Source of the DNA: Volvox africanus
Lineage: Eukaryota > Chlorophyta > Chlorophyceae > Chlamydomonadales > Volvocaceae
Reading direction: 5' to 3'
DNA length: 64,000 nucleotides
NCBI GenBank assembly: GCA_030268105.1
Contig: BSDZ01000003.1
Coordinates: forward strand, 1,922,001 to 1,986,000
How positions within the stretch are numbered: the stretch's first letter is position 1; the number at the start of each line of letters is the position of its first letter. The translations under genes were made by a program, and so were the position numbers. Below the pieces are notes generated by a model. That model saw only the letters and a program-made list of their open reading frames with translations, was not told the origin of the DNA and did no database searches. Positions 1 to 11,422 of this stretch are shown here, piece by piece.

Positions 1-1753
1 GAACTGGTTCGATCGCTGCGGGGGCGTTAGCAGGCTCAGGGACGGGTTCCGTACCACGATACAGACGAACAAGCGATACGTGAAACGTGGGGTGAATGGT
101 CATATCAGCGGGCAATGCAAGCTGCACAGCCACATTCCCAACCATGCGCACGACAGGATACGGACCAATCCAGCGGGGTAAGAGTTTTCGGGATCCGTCG
201 GCCAAGGAACGCAAGTTCTTGGTGCTTAGCAACACGAGTTGCCCCTCCGAAAACGTCACATCCTGCTTGGATTTGTTGTAGTATTCCGTCGTTCGTTGCT
301 GCACCGCGTCCAAACACGACTTCGCGTCTGTGATTCGGGACATAAAAGACTTGGCAAAAAGTTTAGCAGCAGGCACGTTCACTTCCAACTCACGCCACAC
401 GGGTAGCGCGGGATGAAACCCGTAGTTAAGAAAGAACGGACTTTTGCCTGTAGAGCGGTTAACAGCATTGTTAAGCGCGAATTCTGCCGCAGTCAAATAT
501 GTATCCCAAACAAGTGGTGTGCGACCAGCATAATTGCGCAACATATCACCCAACGTCCGGTTTGTGCGTTCGGTTTGACCATCAGTCTGCGGGTGATACG
601 CTGTGCTCAGGTTGACGCGCATGCCAACTAGTTTGCAGAGCGCTTCCCAAAACTTAGACGTGAACTGTCCACCGCGGTCCGAGATCACATTTTTGGGAAC
701 CCCGTGTAACCAAACCACATTATCGAAAAACAAACGTGCGGTTTGCTCAGCCGTGCAGGATGATGTGCATGGTGCTAGGTGAACCATCTTAGTCAGACGA
801 TCGACCATTACGAACACCGCATCGTATCCCCCCTCAGTTTTGGGCAGCGTGACTACGAAGTCCATGGAAACACTTTCCCAAGGCGCATCCGGGACAGGCA
901 ACGGTTGCAACAACCCATGGCCCTTACCGGACAAAGCCTTATTGCGCTGGCACAGACTGCATGTCTGTACGAAGTTCGCCGCATCCTTAGCCAAACGAGG
1001 CCACCAAAAGGAACGTTGCACCAAGTCGATCAATCGCTTGCTACCAGGGTGTCCTGCTAACGGGTCCTCGTGGAACCGCGCAAGGATGTCGTAGCGTAGC
1101 GCGTCGTCGTTCGGAACGACGATTTGCGTAGCTGCACCCTCCGTCCGTAGCCAAAGGCCATTCTGCTTGCGAAGGTTTTCTACATTAGCCGGGTCCGCGA
1201 ACCAGGCGTCTGCGCTGTAGGCAGCCTTCAACCGCTCCGCGAGGTCCGTCGCGATCGGAACCTCCTCGCTACGCGGCCGCACGACGGGCGCTGCCAAAAT
1301 TGCAGCGTGTAGCGACGGATGTCGACTGAGAGCATCGGCAATATTCAATTTACCAGAAATATACTCCCAGGTGCAGTTGAACCTAGCTAGATATTCCATC
1401 CACCTAGCTTGACGGCGGTTCAACGTCGGAACGCTTTGCAAAAACGTTAGGGGCTTATGGTCAGTCTTTAAAGTAAACGGGCGTCCCTCGAGGTAACAGC
1501 GCCATTCCTTTAAAGCATGCAGCACAGCCAGAAGCTCCTGTTCCCCGGTGGTGTAGCGAATCTCCGCACCAGAAAACTTCTTACTCGTGAAGGCGATCGG
1601 TCGCCCTTCCTGTAACAATACAGCGCCGCTTCCAAATATTGAGGCATCAGACACTACCTCAACACGAAATGGCAACGAGTAATCAGGGAATGCAAGGGTG
1701 ACATCTTCGGCAATGATTCGTTTGAGCTCTTCGAATGCCCGCTGGCATTGCGA
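1..1753 (-). pseudogene. pol 3' part of copy 1: RNase H and integrase, cut by window edge
   Basis: Continuation of pol in the frame used after the 25-bp deletion near 1760. RNase H motifs ([17 protein letters not shown]) are followed by the integrase HHCC zinc finger (about 890-1055) and the DDE core with SMDF, SDRGGQF and PQTDGQTE. The frame aligns with the 556-codon integrase frames of copies 2 and 3 and appears open to base 1, where about 77 C-terminal codons including the chromodomain fall outside the window. Unlike the other copies it keeps the 5 bases near 1503-1507 that give the normal ALKEW RNase H motif. Domains are assigned from motifs; function is lost through the upstream frameshift. 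Confidence 0.85.
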
Positions 1754-3738
1754 CGTCCTTTGCGAGTTAGGTTAGTAAGCGGGGCCGCAATGATGGAATA
1801 TTTTTCAATGAACTTTCGGAAATAATTAGTCAAGCCAAGGAACTTACGCAGCTCCGTGAGGTTCTGAGGCGCGGGCCAATCGCGAACCACGGCGACCTTC
1901 CGCGGGTCCATCTTCACACCGGTGGCCGACACAATGTGGCCCAAGTATTCCACCTGAGGCTGCGCCCAAAAGCATTTGGCGCGTTTAGCAAACAATTGCT
2001 CCCGCCTCATAACGTCGAGCACGAGCCGCAGATGCTCTAAGTGCTCCTCGCGCGTCTTAGAATATACCAAGATGTCATCCAGGTAGCAAACAACGAACCT
2101 GTCGATAAACGGCCTAAACATTCGGTCCATAACCGCCTGAAACGTCGCAGGGGCATTAGTCAAACCAAATGATAGGACCGTATACTCAAAGTGACCGAAG
2201 GGCGTCCGAAAAGCGGTTTTCGGGATATCAGAGGCAGCGATGCGAATCTGATTGTAGCCCTGTTGTAAGTCAATTGAGGAAAAATAAGCCGAGCCCTTCA
2301 GCTTATCCAACAGGTCGTCAACGCGTGGCAAAGGGTAGCGATTTTTCACCGTATTCGCATTTAACCCCCGGTAATCAATGCACATGCGCAAGGTCCCATC
2401 CTTCTTACCGACAAACAAAATCGGTGCAGAAAACGGGGATGTGCTGGGGCGTATCATACCCTTCGCGAGCAAATCCGTCACCTGGCGCTTTACCTCATCC
2501 AGCTCCAATGGACTCAACCTGTACATTGGCCGGGCTGTAGGCTGCGCTCCAGGCATGAGAGGGATTGTGTGATCAACAGGACGCATAGGTGGTAGGCCAG
2601 GGATATCTTTAAAGACGTCCTCATACTGCGACAGTAGGGCCTCAACCTCAGGATCCGCAGAAATCTGCGCGGTGGTGACACAACAGCTCACCCGCGGCCT
2701 TAAAAGCAGTCCGTGGGCACCCTTCCGTAACAAACGGACGGCCTCCTTACGCCCGACTAGCTCTGGTTCGATTCGCGCGGCCATTGCGGTCACAGCGAAA
2801 TTAACCATAGGCACCGCCTCAGTTTCGCCCTCCTTTGGTGTGACATATTCGAACGACAGGAAAGGTACCTTAATCGACAGAGTACCCTTGCACATATGCA
2901 GGGTTGCGGTCTCCATGTCGATGCGCGCGCGGTACTGTCGTAATGTCGACGACCCCATTATGTACGGTGCAGTCTCTGCTAAGCCCTGCAGCACGTACGG
3001 CCGGGTCACAACACGCAAAGGGCCTAACGATAGGCTAAGGGTAATCCTGCCCACGATGGGATGCTTACCCCCGTCAGCAAGGGTAACCTGTGGACAATCA
3101 GACGACTCTGGGGACAACCCCAGCGCATTCACCTCTGCGACAGAGATGAAGTCGTCGCTGGCACCGGTGTCAACAAGTGCCTTCAGAGTACGGCCATTCA
3201 AACCGATCTGAACCACAGGGACACGGTTATCTACGAGCGACTGCCCAGCAGACAACGTCAGTGCACTTAAGGCGGGTCCGTAACCAACGGCACCCCCATC
3301 AGGAGCTTCGTACCAAACGTCAACCGAGTAGGATAGGTGTGGCCACGGAGCCAGCGTACCCTCCCGATCCACACCATTAAACAAAACGGTGCCCGGCTTG
3401 AACCGGTGGACATGCCGCATACCCCTTAACAATGCCTCTGCCTTGCGCCGACAGAAAGCAGGGAGTAATACACATGCGGCAGTGCCTGGATATTGACGCC
3501 TACATCTCCTGTATATGGCCAACTGTTCCGACATCTCACGCAGAGACGAGGGGATGAACAAAACCACGTGGTTAGACAGATCGATAGACGACAGGGGACG
3601 GCGAGGTGTAAACAAATTACACAACGGGTCGAAGCAGAGAAGTCCCGTGCGTCCGTCAAGCGTGATGCGTCTCGATGTGTCCAAATACACAAGGCAACAA
3701 TGCCTTAACGGCTGGCCGTAAGGATGACCACCGACCAC
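1654..3738 (-). pseudogene. pol 5' part of copy 1: aspartic protease and reverse transcriptase
   Basis: A 694-codon open frame. The retropepsin-type protease has the active site DTGASDDF (about 3155-3178). The RT follows with [42 protein letters not shown], the catalytic YLDD (about 2073-2084) and [10 protein letters not shown] of the RT-RNase H link. The frame breaks at a 25-bp deletion near 1760 and ends in about 35 meaningless residues. The listed start is GTG and not a real initiation site: a 14-bp deletion near 3670 puts this frame out of register with gag, whereas in copies 2 and 3 gag and pol share a frame. In the intact element this would be processed from a Gag-Pol polyprotein in the cytoplasmic particle. 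Confidence 0.9.
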
Positions 3739-3793
3739 GCGTTAGTTCAGAAATCCCGGGTGGTGCCCCCTCCACAGGAACCCGGGCAAGCCC

Positions 3794-4426
3794 CTATTTC
3801 GGCTGAGGTACAAACGGCGGCATTAGAGGGCAATCCTTCGTAGAATGGCTCTCCGCACACCGTAGACAAACGTTGGCCAATTTTCGACGCTCGAATTCGG
3901 AACGATTGCAATTCCATTTTGGCATAAATGTGTCGTCCGTACGAGTACGCTTCGCGTTGGGGTCGGAACGCTGTGCGGCTGCCGACGACGGCGCACCACC
4001 ACGCTTCCTGTTCCTAGCTGGGTCCGAGCTCGGACCTGCTCCTCCTGTACCACGGACACCCGAGCTAGCGCCCCCGCGCGCCTTGCGTTGCCCGTTGCTG
4101 CGTCGCGTCGCGGCAGTAGGCGTGGGGCGGGTCGCGCCGAGGTCCTGGTCGAGAGCTACAGCTTCCCCAAGCGGATCCTCAGGGATGTCATCATGCCCTC
4201 GAGCTTGAGGTAATGACAGAACCCTTGGTCCAGCAGTGTTGTCCATATTCGTGTTCACTGCTGAATGCGGCACAATTAAGTGAGCAGGGGTCTGAAGGAA
4301 AAGGGGCTCTTGAGTGGCTCGCGCGCCAACAGTCTCAAGACCTCTATCCGACGCTCTAGCAGCTACAACGAAATCGGGTTGGCTAGCTAGGCTAGTGTGC
4401 GGCGTATCGTCGTGTTCCGCGGACAT
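3794..4426 (-). pseudogene. gag of copy 1, internally deleted
   Basis: The ATG-initiated frame of 210 codons matches the 411-codon gag of copy 3 at both ends. 201 codons are missing between HDDIPE and DPLGEAV, removing the whole capsid-like retrotrans_gag domain in frame. The remaining N-terminus, the basic Gly/Arg/Ser-rich linker and the zinc knuckle CLRCAESHSTKDC survive. The knuckle is CX2CX3HX4C, one residue shorter than the usual CX2CX4HX4C. The deletion joins two GAGG/AGG-like sites, so microhomology-mediated loss is likely. It ends at TAG (3794-3796). A gag without its capsid domain should not assemble. Confidence 0.85.
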
Positions 4427-4892
4427 GGAGCATGAAACGATACCCTAGTTTTGCGTAATAGAAGCCGACTTCTATTGCAAAGGCAAGAGTACAAAGCGAT
4501 TCGGTGAGCCTACCGACAGTACTCTTGAGAAGATTCAGCAAACTCAGCAAGTAATTGCCCAGCTGAGTCCTGATCTCCGTAGTTTGGGCAATGAGAGTCG
4601 CCAACTGGTCCGGACGAACGCCGGTCTCAGTCGCCGCGGCAAGCAATGCCGGTGCACTGAGATTACCTGCGACTCAGAGCGTACACTTACACAACAAGTG
4701 CAGCAATCTAAGCAAAAGCAATTAAACAATTACAAACCGGAAGCGGCGGCGTCCAAAACGGCGCGGCCTAAGTCTTCGGCAAAAGTATCTAGCGGTCCTC
4801 GTGGTTCGTTGCTGGAACTCGCCATAGAAAGAACCTACTTCCGATTAGACAAAGAGAGACAGTTAGGCAACGAACCTGTCTCGATACCAAAT
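4427..4892 (-). other. copy 1 leader with primer-binding site
   Basis: Untranslated leader between the 5' LTR and gag. Three bases inside the LTR, on the minus strand at 4889-4875, lies TGGTATCGAGACAGG. It begins with the TGG that pairs with a tRNA 3' CCA and is conserved in all three copies, so it is the probable PBS. The implied tRNA would end CCTG-TCTCGAT-A-CCA; I cannot name the tRNA. An open stretch of about 84 codons upstream of gag recurs in the copies but lacks ATG. Confidence 0.7.
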
Positions 4893-5716
4893 TGTTGTAC
4901 CTCTCGTTCGCGTTTGCTCATGAGTATCTGCACGTCTGGAGACTATCGACACCGATGCGCGAGCACTTGCAAGTACAGCAAGGCAAGCGAGAGCAAACAG
5001 AGACAGCGGAAGACTTCAAGACGAAGAGAGATATAACTTACGGTCTTACAGGTCGGAATGATGTAATGGACGAAATCGCCGTCAGCGCCGGAAGCAAGCA
5101 ATCATCACGCGGCGGTGATTAGCGAAGTTCAGGCTTAGCTCGGGCTAAGTAGAGTATCGTATAGTAATAGTAATGTAGAACACACAAGTGTTCTCCGGTA
5201 TCGAATGTCTTGTCTAGCTTAGCCGTCCTCGCATCTGTTATACTCGCAGCATCGCAATGCCGTACGATTCACATTAGGAGGCCGATCCTAGATGTGACAA
5301 CCCTACTGCGTCTAGGCGATGTCTACGCATAACAACGTATAAGCCTTTCCGGCATTCGCATGATGCAAGGGTCCGGATAACAATATCCGGTTGCAGGGCA
5401 TGCATCGCGACAAGTGCGGCGCTCTCAACGTGTGCTTTAATGAAGTAATATTATATCGGATAATATTACTTATCGTTTCGTAGCACGAGCATAATGCGCA
5501 CTTCAATGCCTCGAGCTTTCATGCATGCTAGGCGGATTTGCCATGGTGCGATGTCGCGATGGATAATGACAACATGCCGAATGCATATATAAATGTACAC
5601 GAATACATTTATATCATGCAGATTCATTTATATGCAATGTGTTCATCACAATAGCACTTCGCCTCGTAGGATCGCGTCGACCTACGCGTCGGCGGGAAAT
5701 GAACCGTAGCACAACA
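4893..5716 (-). repeat. 5' LTR of copy 1 (824 bp)
   Basis: Bounded by TGTTGT and ACAACA, the same inverted termini as the other LTRs of the family. It contains the conserved AT-rich hairpin AAGTAATATTA/TAATATTACTT and TATA-like ATATAAATGT tracts. The outer edge is at 5716; array sequence beginning GAACCACGG starts at the very next base. Confidence 0.93.
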
Positions 5717-6798
5717 GAACCACGGCCAGTAGCGTCTGTGGACGACGCGAAGTTGAACCTCTTTTTCCTAGGATAGAATTTGCAGCTCTCAGCGTTTTAT
5801 TATGGAATTATGAGGCCTTGGCGCATGCTCTTTCACGCTTCGATGCCTTTGATTTTCCTTCAAAGAGACGTATTTATATCGAACACGTTTCACTGGAAGA
5901 TAAGCGCGTGGAGGGGAGATGCCACGAGAGAACTGTGCGTGTGGGGGCGTTGACGCGCGGCGGGCAGCAACTGAGGCGCAATCAGTTGGGGCTCAGCCAT
6001 ATGGGCGCTTGCCAGGAGCCTCTTTGTCCGACACCATGGATCCGGCGCGATCCATGCACCCAGCGCACTTGTCAAGCGTATGGTGCTTGCTGTGTCGTTG
6101 ATTATGCAGTTTTATTCATTGTATATGCGCTGTATGCACAACGAGCTATGGGTAGCCGGAGATGAACCGTTCAAATAAATGCGTGTTGGGCATTAGACTA
6201 CGTGTGTATGAGGCCGGATGGCCGTGTCTATTTATACATTGATCAGGACGTATTCACATACGGCTGGTAGAGGATGCCACAGCATGGGAACAGTGACATC
6301 CACGACAGTGTACGCCTGATGGCTGGTGCGTGCTCGTGCCTTCATGCATATCTAATTTGTGGATGGGCTGCGGGCTGAACGTGTGTGTATGTTTGTGTAT
6401 GATATGTGCACGTTCACTGTTTGGAAACTAGTTTGATAAGCCCCACCCCGCCGTTGGTATGGGCTATGGGTATGTGTTTATACCCCTTCACGTGATATGC
6501 TGATGACGAGCATGTGAACCATGCAGCTGTGTTGACTGCATTACCGAGCTACTAGAGCTGTGTAAACATCTTGCCGTATGCGTTAATTGCGTAGGCGTGT
6601 ACTCAGACAGGAAGGGCGCAGAAAACTGAAACATAATGATATCTTGTCACACTGTAGGGGCTACGCAGCAAATATGGAATTATTGACGAGGGTCTGAGCT
6701 CAGGGTGTGCGTGGTTAAGAAAGTTACATGAAACACAAACAGAATTGTGGAAGTACCAATCACGATATAGTACAAAACATAGGTATCGGCATGCGCAT

Positions 6799-8034
6799 CT
6801 AGTTGTTGTTCTCAAGTCTGCTATATGCGACTTGCAAGTGTTCGAAGGCTTTGAAGGCCAACGCCCTGTGTTGCCCACCGAGCAGGTGACGGTGTGGGTT
6901 CACCTGCCACCTGAGCCTGTCGTACACAGCCTTCCGTCCCTGGGTTTTGAACTTCTCCGGAGCAAGCTGGAAGATGAGATGGTCGCCAAGTGCCTCATCT
7001 TCCAGTTTGCTAAGTGTGAGCACCCACTCAACCACATCCGCATTTGTAAGCCCCTCAGTGGGTATGACGACATGCCTCACGTGGCGCAACCCGTTATCTG
7101 CACTTTGGGTATCCCCGCTTTCAGCCACGTCCCTCTCGTGGCACACCACGTTATCCGCACTTTGGGTATCTCCGCTTTCGGCCACGTGCCTCTCGTGGCA
7201 CACCACGTTATCTGCACTTTGGGTATCCCCGCTTTCAGCCACGTCCCTCTCGTGGCACACCACATTATCTGCACTTTGGGTATCTCCGCTTTTGGCCACG
7301 TGCCTCTCGTGGCACACCACATTATCCGCACTTTGGGTATCTCCGCTTTCGGCCACGTCCCGCTCGTGGCACACCACATTATCCGCATTTTGGGTATCTC
7401 CGCTTTCGGCCACGTCCCTCTCGTAGTTAACCTCTTTGGTATCACTCTCATAATTGCCGATATGGACCACTGGCACCTCGTGGTCGATTTTGCTCTCGAT
7501 GCTCTGCGCATCCTGGTGTTGGAACACAGACACCTCATAGTCAAACCCATCACTTTTGGTCCCATTTTTCCAGGGCTGAACTTCATGGTCAGGCTCACTG
7601 ACGTCTGCCTCGCTGGGTATCTCCATAGGAACGACTGTCTGAGAACCCATAATCCAGCCAGATATTTGCTGCATGGACGGCAACCTAAGTTGCCAGCACA
7701 GCACCTTCGGCTGCAGATGCACCGCGGTCGAAGAGAGAAATATGGTCCTGCGGCAATGGGCGAAAAATTAATTTTCTGTGACTTAAAATGGTTCAGGCTT
7801 TGACCTTGACCGTGAGGCGGCGGCGGCATCCCAATCACATACAGCTACAACGCAAGGAAAGCTGCCCATATAGTTAATTTTTAATTAAGCTTAGCAAAGG
7901 CATCGGTGAAGTCAGCCATGAAAATTGGAAAAGGCTTGAGCGTACCTTGGGTAGAAGACCTCGAAGCATGTCCGCGCCAGGTAGAAGATGCCACTGAGCA
8001 TGGCTTTTAGGACGGGCCTAGCGACACAGCTCAT
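6799..8034 (-). CDS. Array gene, paralog 1 (two exons, 345 aa)
   Basis: Exon 1 is 8034-7946 (ATG in the context ATACCATGA, 29 codons plus 2 nt), then a 198-nt intron with donor AAG|GTACGC and acceptor TTGCCGCAG|G, then exon 2 at 7747-6799 ending in TAG. Splicing restores one frame and both sites are kept in all six paralogs. The protein has a short Cys/hydrophobic N-terminus, an acidic region, 5.8 copies of a 19-residue repeat (VVCHERDVAESGDTQSADN) and a basic C-terminal domain. The last ~45 residues (YDRLRWQVNPHRH...AFKAFEHLQVAYSRL) resemble helices II-III of a J-domain with NPH in place of HPD. No function is known. In this paralog the 3' flank is replaced by module A, so the downstream intron of the other paralogs is missing. 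Confidence 0.65.
7093..7425 (-). repeat. 57-bp coding minisatellite, 5.8 copies (paralog 1)
   Basis: Direct 57-bp repeat with no spacers, inside exon 2. Its length is 3 x 19, so copy changes never break the frame. Repeats differ mainly at D/H after HER and E/K after VA. Confidence 0.95.
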
Positions 8035-9355
8035 GGTATCTGAATCCACGCAAACAAGCAAGCCTATCCAAAGAACAGGTGTGCTTGCAGCTTAAGGCCG
8101 CGGTGTGCGTATGTTGAAAGTCAGGTTCGATAGAGATAGAGTGTGCAGAGCAGGTAGCAGTAAACAACGTTGCATTTAAAACGCTGTAGTGAGAAAATGC
8201 GCACTGAACGGCCTAAGTAGCAAAAGTTTGATGAAAGTACGGCGGAGAGTGTACCTCCATCATAATCTGCCCTGCCAGGGGCTTCTTTACATATGTGAGA
8301 AATTTTGAGGTATTTCGTTGCTTACGGAAAGCTTTCAGTCAATCCACGGTTATGATGGCACAGGGAAGTTATGTGCATTCAGTACTAAGCTGGAACCACG
8401 GCCAGTAGCGTCTGTGGACGACGCGAAGTTGAACCTCTTTTTCCTAGGATAGAATTTGCAGCTCTCAGCGTTTTATTATGGAATTATGAGGCCTTGGCGC
8501 ATGCTCTTTCACGCTTCGATGCCTTTGATTTTCCTTCAAAGAGACGTATTTATATCGAACACGTTTCACTGGAAGATAAGCGCGTGGAGGGGAGATGCCA
8601 CGAGAGAACTGTGCGTGTGGGGGCGTTGACGCGCGGCGGGCAGCAACTGAGGCGCAATCAGTTGGGGCTCAGCCATATGGGCGCTTGCCAGGAGCCTCTT
8701 TGTCCGACACCATGGATCCGGCGCGATCCATGCACCCAGTGCACTTGTCAAGCGTATGGTGCTTGCTGTGTCGTTGATTATGCAGTTTTATTCATTGTAT
8801 ATGCGCTGTATGCACAACGAGCTATGGGTAGCCGGAGATGAACCGTTCAAATAAATGCGTGTTGGGCATTAGACTACGTGTGTATGAGGCCGGATGGCCG
8901 TGTCTATTTATACATTGATCAGGACGTATTCACATACGGCTGGTAGAGGATGCCACAGCATGGGAACAGTGACATCCACGACAGTGTACGCCTGATGGCT
9001 GGTGCGTGCTCGTGCCTTCATGCATATCTAATTTGTGGATGGGCTGCGGGCTGAACGTGTGTGTATGTTTTTGTATGATATGTGCACGTTCACTGTTTGG
9101 AAACTAGTTTGATAAGCCCCACCCCGCCGTTGGTATGGGCTATGGGTATGTGTTTATACCCCTTCACGTGATATGCTGATGACGAGCATGTGAACCATGC
9201 AGCTGTGTTGACTGCATTACCGAGCTACTAGAGCTGTGTAAACATCTTGCCGTATGCGTTAATTGCGTAGGCGTGTACTCAGACAGGAAGGGCGCAGAAA
9301 ACTGAAACATAATGATATCTTGTCACACTGTAGGGGCTACGCAGCAAATATGGAA

Positions 9356-9553
9356 TTATTGACGAGGGTCTGAGCTCAGGGTGTGCGTGGTTAAGAAAGT
9401 TACATGAAACACAAACAGAATTGTGGAAGTACCAATCACGATATAGTACAAAACATAGGTATCAGAGTCTGCCCAATTAAGGGTGGTATCGAAAGACACC
9501 GAATATGAAGTCAAAGCCCCATATATATGTTTCGTTCCAGGGACCGAAGCCAT
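9356..9553 (-). CDS. Candidate 65-aa tail-anchored-like ORF, unit 2
   Basis: ATG-initiated frame of 65 codons across the A/B junction. A polar N-terminus (MASVPGTKHIYGAL) is followed by one strongly hydrophobic segment (YVLYYIVIGTSTILFVFHV, residues ~36-57) and a short hydrophilic tail. That is the layout of a small single-span or tail-anchored membrane protein. The frame is the same in units 2-6. In A' (13424-13639) the same 3' part follows a different upstream sequence and no ATG. No family is recognised; it may instead be a 3' exon of something larger or chance. Confidence 0.3.
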   Translation of the reverse strand: MASVPGTKHIYGALTSYSVSFDTTLNWADSDTYVLYYIVIGTSTILFVFHVTFLTTHTLSSDPRQ

Positions 9554-11135
9554 GCCTGTGGCCGTGCGCCCCACCCTAGCTGAGACCTGTTATTGCTTCG
9601 TCCAACACCTCCGTCTACTGCCTCCCCTTGGTCCGTAGCCCTTCTGCCCGGTCGCCTGACAACTGCCGCACCCATTCACACCATCCCCGCACATGCAGCC
9701 CGTCTGGCGAGCTAAATAACGCATAATAGATGGGGGCATAATAAATTCACCACGCAACCAAATTTTGGCACGAAACAATCCAACAAACACGACGTGTTTT
9801 TTGTCCCGAGACACTCTGATTATGACTCCAGGGGGACACGTTGTGCTTAGGGCCTAGCAAGAGTTCGTTGAGGGTAGCTCCGGGCAAAAAGAGACATGTA
9901 TGGCTCCAGGGAACCACGTGAAACTTGATGAGCAAACGAGGCTTACTGGGCCATATCGTGACCCCCCTTAAATCACTGCTGGGACACTCCCAACGGCACG
10001 GACCTAGGGAGCTTTCGTTTATTTGCATGGAAATCAATAAACGGCTGCGTACCCTCCTTCCACCAAATCCAATCCAGATCACGCACAGTATTATCAATGC
10101 CGCCCCTTGGGAGAATACATGATCCCCAGCTTAGCATGTGTACTCGGGTAACGGGGATAGTAGAAAGCAAAGCGGTACTGCTAGCTATTGAACAGCTCAT
10201 TATGCATAGCCATATCACCCATGAAGCAGTGACATTGATACCCGGCGTCCACGAAAACCCACTAAGCCTCCATCCGCACACTTGCGCAGGCAAGCCAAGA
10301 AGCTAGCACAACTTGACAGCAAGCCGAGTGAAATTTCGACCCGCACAGACAGGCCAGCCCTTGAGGCCAAGCGCGCCAATCACCAGATGAGCAGATGCAT
10401 AAAACCGCGCAAACTCAGATATCGCCAGAACCCCAGCCGGGTGCGCTCACCATGCAGCGATAACTCCATTTCCCCCGTTCACCACCGCACAACGCAGGCA
10501 TGCACATGCCCCTTCCTGTCAGGACCCACCGCAACACAGTGGATTGACCTACTGCCCGTGCAAGCGCATTTCTCTACAGACAGCCCTGTGTTCGGACTGC
10601 GCTACAGCTTGTAGGGCGCGCCTGGCGACTGCTGCTGGGCGGGAGGGCTGTACCAGCTCCAGATATCTGGTGACTGCTGCTGAACCAGCCCTAGCTATCT
10701 GGTGACATGTACTTGGTGACCTGCGACGGACGCGCCAGTATAGGGACGGAAAGGCTGTGTTGAGCAGCAGTGAGGTCCCAAGCGGATCCTTACAATACCA
10801 AAGACATAGCGACTGTCCATGAAGGTAAAATGTAGCTCCGGCGGAGTGCGCCAGCACGGGACTGGAGCATCTGGGTTGTATGTTGGACAAGCTGGATAGG
10901 GGTACAGGCTACACCGCGCGCAGCTGGGCTAGGGTATTGAGACAGAAACGTAGCGGGCAGGTGATAGCGACATGCGGAATAAGGGCAGAGCAGCGGCCGC
11001 GTTGAAATTTGCACTAGCAGGCTCGCTTTGCAGATGCTTGTTTACATCCGCGCACATGCAGCCGTTTTGCCTTTGCTTGCCTCACGTGATCCCTGACCTA
11101 CTTACCCTTACAACAAAGGTCCATCCCTCCGCACC

Positions 11136-11339
11136 TTAATCAGAGATCCCAGGTCCCGTACCTGTGGGCTCGCCACTTTCCAAGGCTGTGCGTCCCTCGC
11201 TCATAACTTGGACAGGCGCTGTGTTGGTGAGGGCCTCGCTCGAGCAAGTCTCCGCAAAAAGTGAAGAAAACAGAAATCCCCTCAACAGTCTAGGACACGA
11301 CCTCGCCACCAGCTTCTTGATTTCGGATCCAAGTTGCAA
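11136..11339 (-). other. Candidate exon in module C, unit 2
   Basis: Minus-strand open stretch ending in TAA, with protein-like content (LGSEIKKLVARSCPRLLRG). It has no ATG start and is open only back to about 11390. Just upstream lies the donor-like ATTG|GTAAGC, preceded by a pyrimidine-rich tract. It could be part of a spliced gene, but I cannot assemble one. Confidence 0.2.
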
Positions 11340-11422
11340 AATGCCACCGACACGCCTGATGCGTGGCTTTGAAGCGGTTGCGGCTTACCAATGGGAGAAT
11401 AAGGTGCTAACTGGCGACAAAT

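Larger units (their letters stand above)
1..5716 (-). mobile_element. Ty3/gypsy chromovirus, copy 1 (3' end outside window)
   Basis: This is a minus-strand LTR retrotransposon reading 5' LTR (4893-5716), leader, gag, protease, reverse transcriptase, RNase H and integrase towards base 1. Order PR-RT-RH-IN defines Ty3/gypsy; the sister copies in this window end in a chromodomain, placing the family among the chromoviruses. The copy is dead: gag lost about 603 bp in frame, 14 bp are missing upstream of protease (near 3670) and 25 bp in RNase H (near 1760). It is the only copy here with an undamaged RT core and with the RNase H segment that copies 2 and 3 share a deletion in. Its outer LTR edge abuts the tandem array exactly. 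Confidence 0.95.
5717..8392. repeat. Array unit 1 (A, M; B and D deleted)
   Basis: A (5717-6784) joins M directly at about 6783-6790 through a short TCGGC match, removing 1.8 kb present in other units. A contains an open frame (5818-6165, 115 codons, TTG first codon) repeated in every full A module. In frame it is open further left but never reaches an ATG, so I do not call it a gene. The end of M here carries the SNP set that precedes units 2 and 5. Confidence 0.9.

Noticed and set aside
5818..6165. 115-codon repeated ORF of module A as a gene
   Set aside because: First codon is TTG, no in-frame ATG precedes the middle of the frame, and repetition at DNA level gives no independent support.
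7093..7425. CRISPR-like direct repeats
   Set aside because: The 57-bp units are contiguous without spacers, lie in a coding exon and the context is eukaryotic.
10097..10306. RNase H-like remnant in module B (ESKAVLLAIEQL)
   Set aside because: A short match to the RNase H pattern without the catalytic acids or flanking motifs.
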